64,000 nt of DNA from Enterobacteriaceae bacterium. GTDB lineage: Bacteria > Pseudomonadota > Gammaproteobacteria > Enterobacterales > Enterobacteriaceae. Both the position numbers and the translations under genes were made by a program. The notes under the pieces are model-generated. The model had not been told where the DNA came from. It saw only the letters and a list, made by a program, of their open reading frames with translations, and searched no databases. Below are positions 34,627 to 42,525 of the stretch, one piece after another. The DNA lies in contig CABIZV010000002.1 in NCBI GenBank assembly GCA_902363335.1, positions 186,001 through 250,000 on the forward strand, read 5' to 3'. Position 1 is the first letter of the stretch. Each line of letters starts with the position of its first letter.

Positions 34627-34642
34627 TGGCACGTCCCTTGCT
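34627..34642 (+). promoter_or_regulatory. Sigma-54 promoter of glnK-amtB
   Basis: TGGCACGTCCCTTGCT contains both GG and GC elements of the RpoN consensus (TGGCAC-N5-TTGCT) without mismatch. The transcript would start near 34654, about 40 bases before glnK. With the NtrC site this shows nitrogen-limitation control. Confidence 0.93.
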
Positions 34643-34693
34643 TTATCTCTTTCGTGTTCACGGCCATTACCGAATTCTGACTGGAGGGGATCT

Positions 34694-35032
34694 ATGAAGC
34701 TGGTTACCGTGGTAATCAAACCATTCAAACTCGAAGACGTTCGCGAAGCGCTGTCTTCCATTGGCATTCAGGGCTTAACGGTGACGGAAGTGAAAGGCTT
34801 CGGTCGCCAGAAAGGCCATGCCGAGCTGTACCGCGGTGCGGAATACAGCGTCAATTTCCTGCCGAAAGTAAAGATTGATGTGGCTATCGCCGACGATCAG
34901 CTTGATGAAGTGGTCGATGTTGTCAGCAAAGCCGCTTATACCGGAAAAATTGGTGACGGTAAGATTTTTGTCGCCGAACTGCAGCGCGTCATCCGTATTC
35001 GTACCGGCGAAGCCGACGAAGCCGCGCTGTAA
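34694..35032 (+). CDS. glnK: PII signal protein GlnK
   Basis: A 112-residue trimeric PII protein that plugs AmtB when nitrogen becomes abundant and relays nitrogen status to NtrB and GlnE. The T-loop has Tyr46 and the uridylylated Tyr51 in YRGAEYSVNF, followed by VDVVSKAAYTGKIGDGKIFV (the ATP-binding B-loop and C-loop region). The start at 34694 follows GGAGGGGATCT and yields the E. coli length; the longer frame upstream lies before the transcription start and is ruled out. amtB follows 33 bases downstream. Confidence 0.98.
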   Translation: MKLVTVVIKPFKLEDVREALSSIGIQGLTVTEVKGFGRQKGHAELYRGAEYSVNFLPKVKIDVAIADDQLDEVVDVVSKAAYTGKIGDGKIFVAELQRVIRIRTGEADEAAL

Positions 35033-35065
35033 TTCCCAGCCAGCACAGTGATAGGGATTAAGATG

Positions 35066-36352
35066 ATGAAAAAAATAATAGTGAAAACGGGGTTGGGCGC
35101 ATTGGCACTGTTGCCGGGTCTGGCCATGGCGGCGCCTGCTACCATCGATAAAGCCGATAACGCCTTTATGATGATTTGTACCGCGCTGGTGTTGTTTATG
35201 ACCATCCCCGGCATTGCCCTGTTTTACGGTGGCCTTATCCGCGGTAAAAACGTGCTCTCTATGCTGACGCAGGTCGCGGTGACTTTCGCGCTGGTCTGCG
35301 TACTGTGGGTAATTTATGGCTACTCTTTAGCCTTCGGCACTGGCGGCAGCTTCTTTGGCAGCTTCGACTGGGTGATGCTGAAAAATATTAAAATTACTGA
35401 CCCCATGGGCACCTTCTATCAGTATATCCACGTTGCGTTCCAGGGTTCCTTCGCCTGTATCACCGTCGGGCTGATTGTGGGCGCGCTGGCGGAACGTATT
35501 CGCTTCTCTGCGGTGCTGATTTTCGTGGTCATTTGGCTGACGCTCTCCTACGTGCCGATTGCGCATATGGTCTGGGGCGGCGGTCTGTTGGGAAGTCACG
35601 GCGCGCTTGATTTTGCGGGCGGTACGGTGGTGCACATCAACGCCGCGGTGGCGGGGCTGGTGGGTGCTTATCTGATTGGCAAGCGCGTGGGCTTTGGCAA
35701 AGAAGCCTTCAAGCCGCACAACCTGCCGATGGTATTTATCGGCACCGCGATCCTCTATTTCGGCTGGTTTGGCTTCAACGCCGGTTCAGCAAGCGCGGCC
35801 AACGAAATTGCCGGTCTGGCCTTTGTGAACACCGTTGTGGCGACCGCCGCGGCGATTCTCGGCTGGGTCTTTGGTGAGTGGGCGCTGCGCGGTAAACCTT
35901 CACTGCTGGGCGCGTGTTCCGGGGCCATTGCAGGCCTTGTGGCTATCACACCAGCGTGTGGTTTTATCGGGGTCGGTGGCGCATTGATTCTGGGGATTGT
36001 TGCCGGGCTGGCGGGGCTCTGGGGTGTCACTTCCTTGAAGCGCGTACTGCGTGTAGATGACCCTTGCGATGTGTTTGGGGTTCACGGCGTCTGCGGGATT
36101 ATTGGCTGTATCCTGACCGGGATCTTCGCCTCGACGTCTCTTGGCGGCGTAGGCTACGCGGAAGGTGTCACCATGGGGCATCAGGTCCTCGTGCAGTTAG
36201 AAAGCATTGGCATCACCATCGTCTGGTCGGGGGTTGTGGCTTTCATTGGCTACAAGGTAGCTGATTTAACGGTAGGTCTGCGCGTTACAGAAGAGCAAGA
36301 ACGTGAAGGTCTGGATGTTAACAGTCACGGCGAAAATGCTTACAACGCCTAA
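35066..36352 (+). CDS. amtB: Ammonium channel AmtB
   Basis: A 428-residue trimeric ammonium channel. Residues 1-22 are a signal peptide ending LPGLAMA-A, followed by 11 transmembrane helices. Conserved pieces include the first helix LFYGGLIRGKNVLSM, the pore histidine in HMVWGGGLLGSHGALDFAGG and the second histidine in CDVFGVHGVCGI. The second ATG of the ATGATG pair was chosen: AGGGA sits eight bases upstream and the length equals E. coli AmtB. Co-transcribed with glnK. Confidence 0.97.
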   Translation: MKKIIVKTGLGALALLPGLAMAAPATIDKADNAFMMICTALVLFMTIPGIALFYGGLIRGKNVLSMLTQVAVTFALVCVLWVIYGYSLAFGTGGSFFGSFDWVMLKNIKITDPMGTFYQYIHVAFQGSFACITVGLIVGALAERIRFSAVLIFVVIWLTLSYVPIAHMVWGGGLLGSHGALDFAGGTVVHINAAVAGLVGAYLIGKRVGFGKEAFKPHNLPMVFIGTAILYFGWFGFNAGSASAANEIAGLAFVNTVVATAAAILGWVFGEWALRGKPSLLGACSGAIAGLVAITPACGFIGVGGALILGIVAGLAGLWGVTSLKRVLRVDDPCDVFGVHGVCGIIGCILTGIFASTSLGGVGYAEGVTMGHQVLVQLESIGITIVWSGVVAFIGYKVADLTVGLRVTEEQEREGLDVNSHGENAYNA

Positions 36353-36359
36353 TGCTGGA

Positions 36360-36387
36360 CAAAAGCGGAGCCCAGGCTCCGCTTTTG
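36360..36387. terminator. Bidirectional terminator between amtB and the DUF554 gene
   Basis: CAAAAGCGGAGCC pairs with GGCTCCGCTTTTG. A-rich and T-rich flanks serve both strands. It closes glnK-amtB and the convergent minus-strand accessory genes. Confidence 0.88.
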
Positions 36388-36389
36388 AT

Positions 36390-37130
36390 TCAACTGATGG
36401 TTTGGATCCAGGGCATCAGGGTATTCACCCAGAACGACGAGATTGGCATCACCAGAATTAGCCCCGGCAACAGGTTTGCCACAGGGAAAGATTTAATTCC
36501 ACAGATGCGCAGGCCGGTGACAAACATGATAAAGCCGCCCAATCCTGAGAAATCGGCGATCATATCGGGGGTGAGCAGCGGCATGATAGATTGCCCGACA
36601 AACAGTAGCAGGATTTGTACAATAAACTGAGGCACGGCAATGGTGGCCACGGAAAGCCCCAGCGCGGTGGCGAAAATCCCTGCGGTTAACAGATCCAGAA
36701 ACGATTTTGTTAAAAGAATGGAAATATCACCGGTAATTCCCTCCTGCATTGCGCCAAAAATCCCCGTTCCCGAAGCGACAAATAGCACCAGAATACCCAC
36801 GAATTTATCCAGATACTCTTCCTGGGATAAGGTGCTTCCGCTTTTTTGTGGCGCGACTTTATCAATAATAAAACGTAATTTGGATGCGCCCCGACCAATA
36901 TTTTTTTCGATAGAAAATATTTCACCAATAATTGCGCCAAATAATAGAGAGGCGACAACAACCGGTAACGCATGTAATTTGACGACAACCGTCATGCCCA
37001 TCCCCATCGATGCCGCACCAAAGGTGAGGGGTAAGGCTTTACGAAATTTCTCGCTGAGGCGATCGCCAATAAGCCCGCCAACGAGACCGCCGATGAGGGT
37101 TGAGGCGGAATTAATTATTGGTCCTATCAT
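36390..37130 (-). CDS. DUF554 family membrane protein (YqgA-like)
   Basis: A 246-residue polytopic membrane protein of the DUF554 family, with about seven hydrophobic segments and characteristic glycine-rich starts (NSASTLIGGLVGGLIGDRL, LTFGAASMGMGMTVV, FVASGTGIFGAMQEG). E. coli YqgA belongs here; the function is unknown. AAAGGAATATA precedes the ATG. It follows the UbiD decarboxylase gene with 123 bases between and a 10-bp-arm hairpin in the gap. A transport or acid-export role linked to the decarboxylation product is conceivable but unproven. Confidence 0.82.
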   Translation of the reverse strand: MIGPIINSASTLIGGLVGGLIGDRLSEKFRKALPLTFGAASMGMGMTVVVKLHALPVVVASLLFGAIIGEIFSIEKNIGRGASKLRFIIDKVAPQKSGSTLSQEEYLDKFVGILVLFVASGTGIFGAMQEGITGDISILLTKSFLDLLTAGIFATALGLSVATIAVPQFIVQILLLFVGQSIMPLLTPDMIADFSGLGGFIMFVTGLRICGIKSFPVANLLPGLILVMPISSFWVNTLMPWIQTIS

Positions 37131-37170
37131 TATATTCCTTTATAAATATTGATTAGCTATGGCTATTATT

Positions 37171-37193
37171 GAGGCTGTCTGGAAGACAGCCTC
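37171..37193. promoter_or_regulatory. Perfect hairpin between the UbiD and DUF554 genes
   Basis: GAGGCTGTCT and AGACAGCCTC pair over 10 bp with a 3-base loop. There is no T-run on the minus strand, so it probably sets relative mRNA stability or attenuates rather than fully terminates. Confidence 0.6.
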
Positions 37194-37253
37194 TGGAAAG
37201 ATAAATTTTTGAAATGTATCACCCGCTTTGAAAAGAATACGGGCCCTGAAAAA

Positions 37254-38741
37254 TTATTGTTGATTGAAGCCAGGAATAAAGCGGTTGACGTCCACGTCAA
37301 GAAACTCGCTGCGCTGGAAGTTCGCTTTCAGGTGGTACGGTACAGTACAGTCAAAAATGGTTTTACAGGCAATACCATGATCGCGAATCGATGGGCTGAA
37401 TGCCGGATCCGAGGAAGGATCGAGCGGGTGGCAGCGAACACCGGGTATAAATACGGTGCTGACATCGCCCTGATAGCGAGTGGTCATTGCCCACATAACA
37501 TCATTCATATCAAATATATCGACATCTTCATCGACCAGCATCACATGCTTTAATTCCGAGAAGGCCGAAAATGCCAGTAAGGCCGCCTGACGCTGCCGCC
37601 CTTCATCCGCTGGCGTGCGTTTTTTTATCTGCAGCACGGCCAGATACTTGCCGGTACCAGGAGAAGGGCAGTGAACGTTCTGTACAAAACCGGGTAGTGC
37701 GCGATCGACCATCTGAAGGATACTGGCTTCCGTCGGGATACCGGCTAGGTTGGTGTGCTCATCGCTTGCCCCGATACAGGTTTGTAAAATCGGGTGGCGG
37801 CGATGGGTAATCGCTTTAACTTTGATTACTGGAACCTGCGCCTGCGCGCTGCCGGTATAGCCTGGAAATTCTGGCATTGCTTTACCCGTATCGCTATTTT
37901 GATCTTCACGCACCCGCACGTTAGGCAACAGTTCGCCCTCAATGACGATTTCCGCATTGGCTATCGCAAGCGCATTAACGCTAACGCATTGGGTCAATTC
38001 GACTGCCTGATTGCGCAGACTGCCGGCGATTGAAAGTTCATCAAAGCCCAGAGGCGTTGTTGGAGGTTCGAAACAGGCGCCGATCTCTATCGCCGGGTCG
38101 ACCCCGATACTGATGGATATCGGCAGGGAATTTCCCGCCGCTTCTGCTTTTTGGCGAAAGGTATCCAGGTGCCGCCCTGGAACAAAATACATCGAAATCT
38201 CATCTTTGCTCTGCACGCATAGGCGATGGATGGTGACATCGTGCTCGTGGGTCTCCGGGTCGGCGGCATAGCACATCCCCATGGTAAAATACGGACCTGC
38301 ATCTTCAGGGGTATTCGTAGGGGCGGGCAGGATTTTAAGAATATCAAAATCAGAATCGCTTGCCAGATGGACCACCTCCTGACAGACGGCCTGGCTTTGG
38401 GGAATAACAATTGGCGCGATAGGATTGGTAACGGAATTTTTCAACATGAAGGCCAGTTTTTCGGCAGTGGTGCCGAACAGGTGAGCCACGCGTTGGCGTG
38501 AACAAAGCAGGCCAATGAGAACCCGGACATCTTCATAGCCCTGAACTTTGTTAAAGATCATTGCGGGGCCAACTTTTGTCGGACGTTTAACCGTACCGTG
38601 CGCCCCAACGTAGCGGTAAACGCCAGACAGTTCTGCAATAGGATTAACGGGTTCGTTGGTGTAGATAAGCTCGTTATCATAGTGGCTTAACACCTCTAGC
38701 GCGGAACGAAGATCCGTCACTTTTTGTTGCTCTTTAAGCAT
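37254..38741 (-). CDS. UbiD-family decarboxylase, AroY/LpdC-like (hydroxybenzoate/gallate type)
   Basis: A 495-residue prenylated-FMN-dependent decarboxylase. It resembles Enterobacter cloacae protocatechuate decarboxylase AroY, as remembered, in many blocks: GVYRYVGAHGTVKRPTKVGP (41-60), VTIHRLCVQ with the conserved arginine (169-177), GVDPAIEIGACFEPPTTP (213-230), IVIEGELLP...RVRED (265-280) and VDEDVDIFD. Gallate decarboxylases share them, so the substrate could be protocatechuate, gallate or a similar hydroxybenzoate. No flavin prenyltransferase (UbiX/AroX) or small third subunit is next to it, so the cofactor must come from elsewhere. GAGGGAAAG precedes the ATG. Divergent from a LysR gene. 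Confidence 0.85.
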   Translation of the reverse strand: MLKEQQKVTDLRSALEVLSHYDNELIYTNEPVNPIAELSGVYRYVGAHGTVKRPTKVGPAMIFNKVQGYEDVRVLIGLLCSRQRVAHLFGTTAEKLAFMLKNSVTNPIAPIVIPQSQAVCQEVVHLASDSDFDILKILPAPTNTPEDAGPYFTMGMCYAADPETHEHDVTIHRLCVQSKDEISMYFVPGRHLDTFRQKAEAAGNSLPISISIGVDPAIEIGACFEPPTTPLGFDELSIAGSLRNQAVELTQCVSVNALAIANAEIVIEGELLPNVRVREDQNSDTGKAMPEFPGYTGSAQAQVPVIKVKAITHRRHPILQTCIGASDEHTNLAGIPTEASILQMVDRALPGFVQNVHCPSPGTGKYLAVLQIKKRTPADEGRQRQAALLAFSAFSELKHVMLVDEDVDIFDMNDVMWAMTTRYQGDVSTVFIPGVRCHPLDPSSDPAFSPSIRDHGIACKTIFDCTVPYHLKANFQRSEFLDVDVNRFIPGFNQQ

Positions 38742-38861
38742 CGTCTTTCCCTCAGTATGCTTGAATTAACAACTCGATTGTCGATAAATACAAATAAGAG
38801 TCCAATAACATTACAGCGAATTTAAATAAGAGATTATTATTAGTTTTCCACGGAGGATAAG

Positions 38862-39764
38862 ATGGATTATCGACAATTACAGGCGTTTGTTGTCCTGGCT
38901 GAAGAACTGCATTTTGGCCGTGCAGCAATGAGGCTGAACATTACACAGCCAGCCTTGACTCAGCAGATTAAAAACCTTGAGAAAACGTTGCAGTTGGCGC
39001 TGTTTAACCGTGATAAACGAAATGTTTCATTAACTGCAGAGGGACTTTTTCTAATAGAAGAGGCTCGAATTATTATTGGTCATTATGATAAATTCCGCGA
39101 GAGTAGCCGTAGCCTACAGCGAGGTTTTAAGGGACAGTTGAAAATTGGCTATGTTGGAACAGCAATTTTGGATCCGGCATTTTCTCTGTTAATAAAAAAT
39201 TATCGACAAAATAAAACTGACATAGATCTGATTGTTGAAGAACATAATGTTAATGACTTATTAACATTTTTATTGAATGAACAGATTGACCTTGCCTTTG
39301 TTCGTGCGCCAATACCGCAATATGATCGGCTGGAATATCTGAATGTGGCTGTTCGCCCCCTGATTGCTGTGCTACCTCATAGCCACCCGCTGAGCAAACA
39401 ACGAAAAATTTCGCTAAGAGCACTAAGTGGGGAGCAATTTTTTATCCAGAAAGATCCCTATGGTGTTGGTTTGGGGTGGTCAGCTATCCATGCTTGCCAG
39501 CAGGCCGGATTCAGGCCGGAAAAAATCCAGTTTACCAGTGATGTTTCTGCGGCAATTGGCATGGTGTCATTAGGGATGGGGGTCACGTTGGTGCCAGAAA
39601 CGCAGAGTTCGGTTCTGGTTTCCGATGTGAGTTATTGCCTGCTGGAAGAGACATTTGCGGCAACCGAGCTATCGTTATGCTGGTATCGACACACTAAAAA
39701 CCGTGCCAGTCGCTGCTTTATTAATGATGCTCGTGAGCTCACGAGCATCCGTTACGGCTCTTAA
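38862..39764 (+). CDS. LysR-family transcriptional regulator
   Basis: A 300-residue LysR regulator: N-terminal helix-turn-helix (MDYRQLQAFVVLAEELHFGR, RLNITQPALTQQI region) and a C-terminal effector domain (LKIGYVGTAIL, GEQFFIQKDPYGVGLGW). The opening MDYRQLQ.FV.LAEELHFGRAA resembles CatR/BenM-like and LpdR-type aromatic-acid regulators. It is divergent from the UbiD gene (120 bp between starts), where AAATAAGAG occurs twice 32 bases apart. GGAGG precedes the start. Its stop overlaps the tesB stop on the other strand by four bases. AT-richer than its neighbours, suggesting transfer. Confidence 0.88.
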   Translation: MDYRQLQAFVVLAEELHFGRAAMRLNITQPALTQQIKNLEKTLQLALFNRDKRNVSLTAEGLFLIEEARIIIGHYDKFRESSRSLQRGFKGQLKIGYVGTAILDPAFSLLIKNYRQNKTDIDLIVEEHNVNDLLTFLLNEQIDLAFVRAPIPQYDRLEYLNVAVRPLIAVLPHSHPLSKQRKISLRALSGEQFFIQKDPYGVGLGWSAIHACQQAGFRPEKIQFTSDVSAAIGMVSLGMGVTLVPETQSSVLVSDVSYCLLEETFAATELSLCWYRHTKNRASRCFINDARELTSIRYGS

Positions 39765-40624
39765 ATATTGCGGTTACGCATCACCCCTTCCTGCACCGTT
39801 GAAGCAACAAGTACGCCGTCCTCGGTATAAAACTCACCGCGAACAAAGCCTCTGGCGCTGGAAGCTGACGTACTTTCCACGCTATACAGCAACCAATTAT
39901 TTAAATTAAATGGGCGATGGAACCACATCGAATGATCGATGGTGGCAACCTGCATGCCCGGCTCAAGGAAGCCGACGCCGTGCGGTTGCAACGCGACCGG
40001 CAGGAAGTTGAAATCAGAGGCATAGCCCAGCAGATACTGATGAATATGCAGATCGTCCGGCACAGCGCCATTGGCCCGCATCCATACCTGACGGCGCGGT
40101 TCGGCGGTGTGACCTTTTAATGGATTGTGGAATTCCACCGGGCGGATCTCAATCGGCTTATCGCACAAAAACTTCTCAGCGACCTGCGGCGGCAGCAGAT
40201 GCGACAGAGAGCGGGCGATGTCCGTCTCTGAAGGCAGCCCCTCCGGTGATGGTGCCTCTGGCATGGTTTTCTGGTGCTCGTAACCCGGTTCAGGTGCCTG
40301 GAATGATGCCGTCATATAGAAAATCGGTTTGCCGTTTTGGATAGCGGCCACTCGGCGGGCGCTGAAGCTATTCCCATCGCGTAGCACTTCCACGTCGTAA
40401 ATGATCGGCTTCTGGCTGTCTCCAGGACGCAGGAAATAGCTGTGAAATGAGTGAACTAAGCGGTCGGCAGGGACGGTCTCTTTGGCTGCATACAGTGCCT
40501 GGCCGACAACCTGTCCGCCAAAGACCTGACGCAGACCCAGATCTTCGCTTTGCCCGCGAAACAGGCCTTCTTCAATTCTTTCCAGATTCATTAATGTCAG
40601 CAGATTTGATAGCGCCTGGCTCAT
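39761..40624 (-). CDS. tesB: Acyl-CoA thioesterase II
   Basis: A 287-residue double hot-dog thioesterase that hydrolyses medium- to long-chain acyl-CoAs. N-terminal FRGQSEDLGLRQVFGGQVVG and C-terminal IDHSMWFHRPFNLNNWLLYS contain the conserved Asp and the catalytic surroundings; TVQEGVMRNRNI closes the chain, one residue longer than E. coli. In E. coli tesB directly follows amtB; here three accessory genes lie between them. Confidence 0.96.
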   Translation of the reverse strand: MSQALSNLLTLMNLERIEEGLFRGQSEDLGLRQVFGGQVVGQALYAAKETVPADRLVHSFHSYFLRPGDSQKPIIYDVEVLRDGNSFSARRVAAIQNGKPIFYMTASFQAPEPGYEHQKTMPEAPSPEGLPSETDIARSLSHLLPPQVAEKFLCDKPIEIRPVEFHNPLKGHTAEPRRQVWMRANGAVPDDLHIHQYLLGYASDFNFLPVALQPHGVGFLEPGMQVATIDHSMWFHRPFNLNNWLLYSVESTSASSARGFVRGEFYTEDGVLVASTVQEGVMRNRNI

Positions 40625-40841
40625 TGGTACCCTCTATAATTTTACTGTCGTACGGCAGGTGTATCTCTCCATTATAACGTAATTTACCCAGTGGTCCGAT
40701 GGGTTCAATTATCTGAATAATCGGCCGTTTACAGGCATAAATGTAAATTATGTGCCACACTTGAGCGGTTAAGTTTGTTAAGGCGTTGTCACTCAATTGA
40801 GAAAATGGCCTTAATTTGAGTGAGCGAAAAGGAGAATGCTA

Positions 40842-41345
40842 ATGAAACTTGTGCCGATCTTAAGCGGTTTGGCGGTTGCACTTGCCCTCGCGGGCTGTTC
40901 GCAGACGCACCAGCAAAATCATACACCAGAAGCCGTTCAGGCCATTGCGGGTCCGAGCGTCACCGGTAACGTATTGATCCGTCAGAAAGTGGCATTGCCA
41001 CCGAATGCGGTATTAACGGTAACCCTGTCCGATGCCTCGCTTGCCGACGCACCGTCGAAAGTACTGGCGCAGAAAGTGTTCCGTACCGATGGGAAGCAGG
41101 CACCATTTAGCTTTGTGCTGCCATTTAACCCGGCGGATATCCAGCCAAATGCGCGTATCCTGCTGAGCGCAGCCGTGACGGTTGATGGTAAGCTGCTGTT
41201 TATCACTGACACCATTCAGGAAGTGATTAACCATAACGGCACCAAAGCTGATTTGATTCTGGTTCCAGTGCAGCAAACGGCGGTTCCAGTGCCGGATACC
41301 TCCGCAGCTCCGGTTAAAGATACTGCCCCGGTGCAGATCCCGTAA
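40842..41345 (+). CDS. ybaY: YbaY family lipoprotein
   Basis: A 167-residue lipoprotein with lipobox LALAGC (Cys19) and one YbaY/YscW-type beta domain (VLIRQKVALPPNAVLTVTLS, then NPADIQPNARILLSAAVTVD). The start at 40842 has AAGGAGA six bases upstream; an ATG two codons earlier is too close to the ribosome site. The C-terminal proline/threonine tail is shorter than in E. coli YbaY (about 190 residues). Function unknown; probably an outer-membrane glycolipoprotein as in E. coli. Confidence 0.92.
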   Translation: MKLVPILSGLAVALALAGCSQTHQQNHTPEAVQAIAGPSVTGNVLIRQKVALPPNAVLTVTLSDASLADAPSKVLAQKVFRTDGKQAPFSFVLPFNPADIQPNARILLSAAVTVDGKLLFITDTIQEVINHNGTKADLILVPVQQTAVPVPDTSAAPVKDTAPVQIP

Positions 41346-41351
41346 TCGACG

Positions 41352-41379
41352 AATGCCCTCCTTGCGAGGGCATTTTTTT
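41352..41379 (+). terminator. Terminator after ybaY
   Basis: AATGCCCTCCTTGCGAGGGCATTTTTTT: a compact hairpin plus seven T, just before the convergent atl stop. Confidence 0.92.
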
Positions 41380-41400
41380 CAGTTAATCCCACCACACTCT

Positions 41401-41712
41401 TTAATATCGCCAGCGATATTTCTGCATATCAATTTGCCCATTACCTGAAACCTGCACGCCATCGGCCAGCAGCGCTTGGCGTTGTCGCTGAAGATCGGGC
41501 CCGGTGAGTGAAATTGCCCCATGACGATTAACCACCCGGAACCACGGTAGCGTAGAGCCTTCCGGCAGTCGTCTTAACACGCCACCAACCTGTCTCGCTG
41601 CGCGGGGCGACCCGGCCAGTCTGGCGACTTCACCGTAGGTGGTGACGTAACCTGCGGGGATAGCGGCGACGATTTGCCATACGCGATGGGGGAACGAGTC
41701 TACTGCTTCCAT
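41401..41712 (-). CDS. atl: Alkyltransferase-like protein Atl
   Basis: A 103-residue MGMT-like protein (formerly ybaZ) that binds O6-alkylguanine lesions without repairing them and hands them to nucleotide excision repair. The helix-turn-helix region VWQIVAAIPAGYVTTYGEVA and the arginine finger region SPRAARQVGGVLRRLPEG are conserved. The usual methyl-acceptor PCHR is replaced, as in Atl proteins generally, but here reads PWFR rather than the expected PWHR. The start at 41712 follows CAGGAATAGAACA; the longer frame runs into sequence without homology. Confidence 0.88.
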   Translation of the reverse strand: MEAVDSFPHRVWQIVAAIPAGYVTTYGEVARLAGSPRAARQVGGVLRRLPEGSTLPWFRVVNRHGAISLTGPDLQRQRQALLADGVQVSGNGQIDMQKYRWRY

Positions 41713-41869
41713 TGTTCTATTCCTGAAGGAGGAACGTTCAGCATAATCAGCCCAGCGTCTGCTGTGAAGAGGGGATTGTGCAAGAATCCAGCATGTGAAA
41801 GCCGATAGCTTGCAATTGCCGGGCTCAGCAGTGATAATGCGCCAGCGCGTTGGGAACAACGCTCTCAAT

Positions 41870-41983
41870 GGGGGCTCTGTTGGTTCTCCCGCAACGCTAC
41901 TCTGTTCACCAGGTCAGGTCCGGAAGGAAGCAGCCAGGGCAGATGACGCGTGTGCCGGGATGTAGCTGGCAGGGCCCCCACCC
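41870..41983 (+). ncRNA. ffs: 4.5S RNA of the signal recognition particle
   Basis: A 114-base RNA that differs from E. coli 4.5S RNA, as remembered, at only a couple of positions. The Ffh-binding hairpin core AGGTCAGGTCCGGAAGGAAG (41921-41940) and the closing GGGCCCCCACCC are present. With Ffh it forms the SRP that targets membrane proteins. It has the same neighbour (atl) as in E. coli. Confidence 0.97.
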
Positions 41984-42090
41984 ATTTCAGCCCTCCCGAA
42001 AAATCACCTGACGTTCTTTATTTTAGCCATAGCCTTATTATGGTTAATTTCTGCTTCACTCTTATTTATATCTTATTAAATTTCATTTGC

Positions 42091-42135
42091 TTGTCATAAT
42101 ACTGTCATATACGCGTCATAAATTCCCTTTAAATT
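42091..42135 (+). promoter_or_regulatory. Three-repeat Pho box with -10 element upstream of the small-protein pair
   Basis: TTGTCAT (42091-42097), CTGTCAT (42102-42108) and GCGTCAT (42113-42119) recur with an exact 11-bp period and 4-base AT-rich spacers. This is the PhoB box layout (CTGTCAT-N4-CTGTCAT). TAAATT (42130-42135) lies ten bases after the last repeat, where PhoB promoters have their -10. There is no -35-like element otherwise. The transcript would start near 42142 and reach the gene at 42277. The rest of the 290-bp gap after ffs is AT-rich with no other feature. Confidence 0.75.
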
Positions 42136-42276
42136 AATATCGGCTATTTAGATTGCGCATCCCATTATAAATATATTTGTGGAATGCATTGTGGCTTTCA
42201 TGTATTAGTTATTACAGAAAAAATATAAAAACCACTTTAGCCGCGCCGTTGCGCGTCGATACGGGAAGAGGTCAAC

Positions 42277-42525
42277 ATGACAGTCGCAGTGCTCAATGTG
42301 AAAATTGATGAAACCGTTAAAGAAAGCCTTCGCCATTACGCCGAAGCGAATAGTCTGACCTTAAGTGCCGCGACCGAAAAGCTCCTGCAGTTTGCATTCG
42401 AGAACCAGGAACTGGCGGGTGTATGTGAAGATGACGTCGACAGTCAGCATACGGAAGAGGACGTCTTGCCATTTACATCTAAAGAAATCAAAGCATTACG
42501 AAAAATCCTGAAGAAGAGAAAATGA
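42277..42525 (+). CDS. Small protein with ribbon-helix-helix-like N-terminus
   Basis: An 82-residue protein I do not recognise by name. Residues 4-45 (AVLNVKIDETVKESLRHYAE, then SLTLSAATEKLLQFAF) have the strand-helix-helix pattern of MetJ/Arc-type DNA-binding antitoxins such as RelB or ParD. The middle is acidic (CEDDVDSQHTEEDV) and the end strongly basic (ALRKILKKRK). AAGAGGT precedes the ATG. Its stop overlaps the next start by four bases (ATGA), so the two are translated together, and a Pho box lies about 160 bases upstream. It might be an antitoxin or autoregulator; no function can be assigned. Confidence 0.7.
   Translation: MTVAVLNVKIDETVKESLRHYAEANSLTLSAATEKLLQFAFENQELAGVCEDDVDSQHTEEDVLPFTSKEIKALRKILKKRK

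Noticed and set aside
36640..37152. 170-codon plus-strand frame antisense to the DUF554 gene
   Set aside because: The minus-strand frame has a good ribosome site and clear family motifs; the antisense frame has neither.
40572..40796. 74-codon minus-strand frame overlapping the tesB start
   Set aside because: It covers the tesB/ybaY divergent promoter region and the tesB N-terminus in another phase, with no start signal or protein-like pattern.
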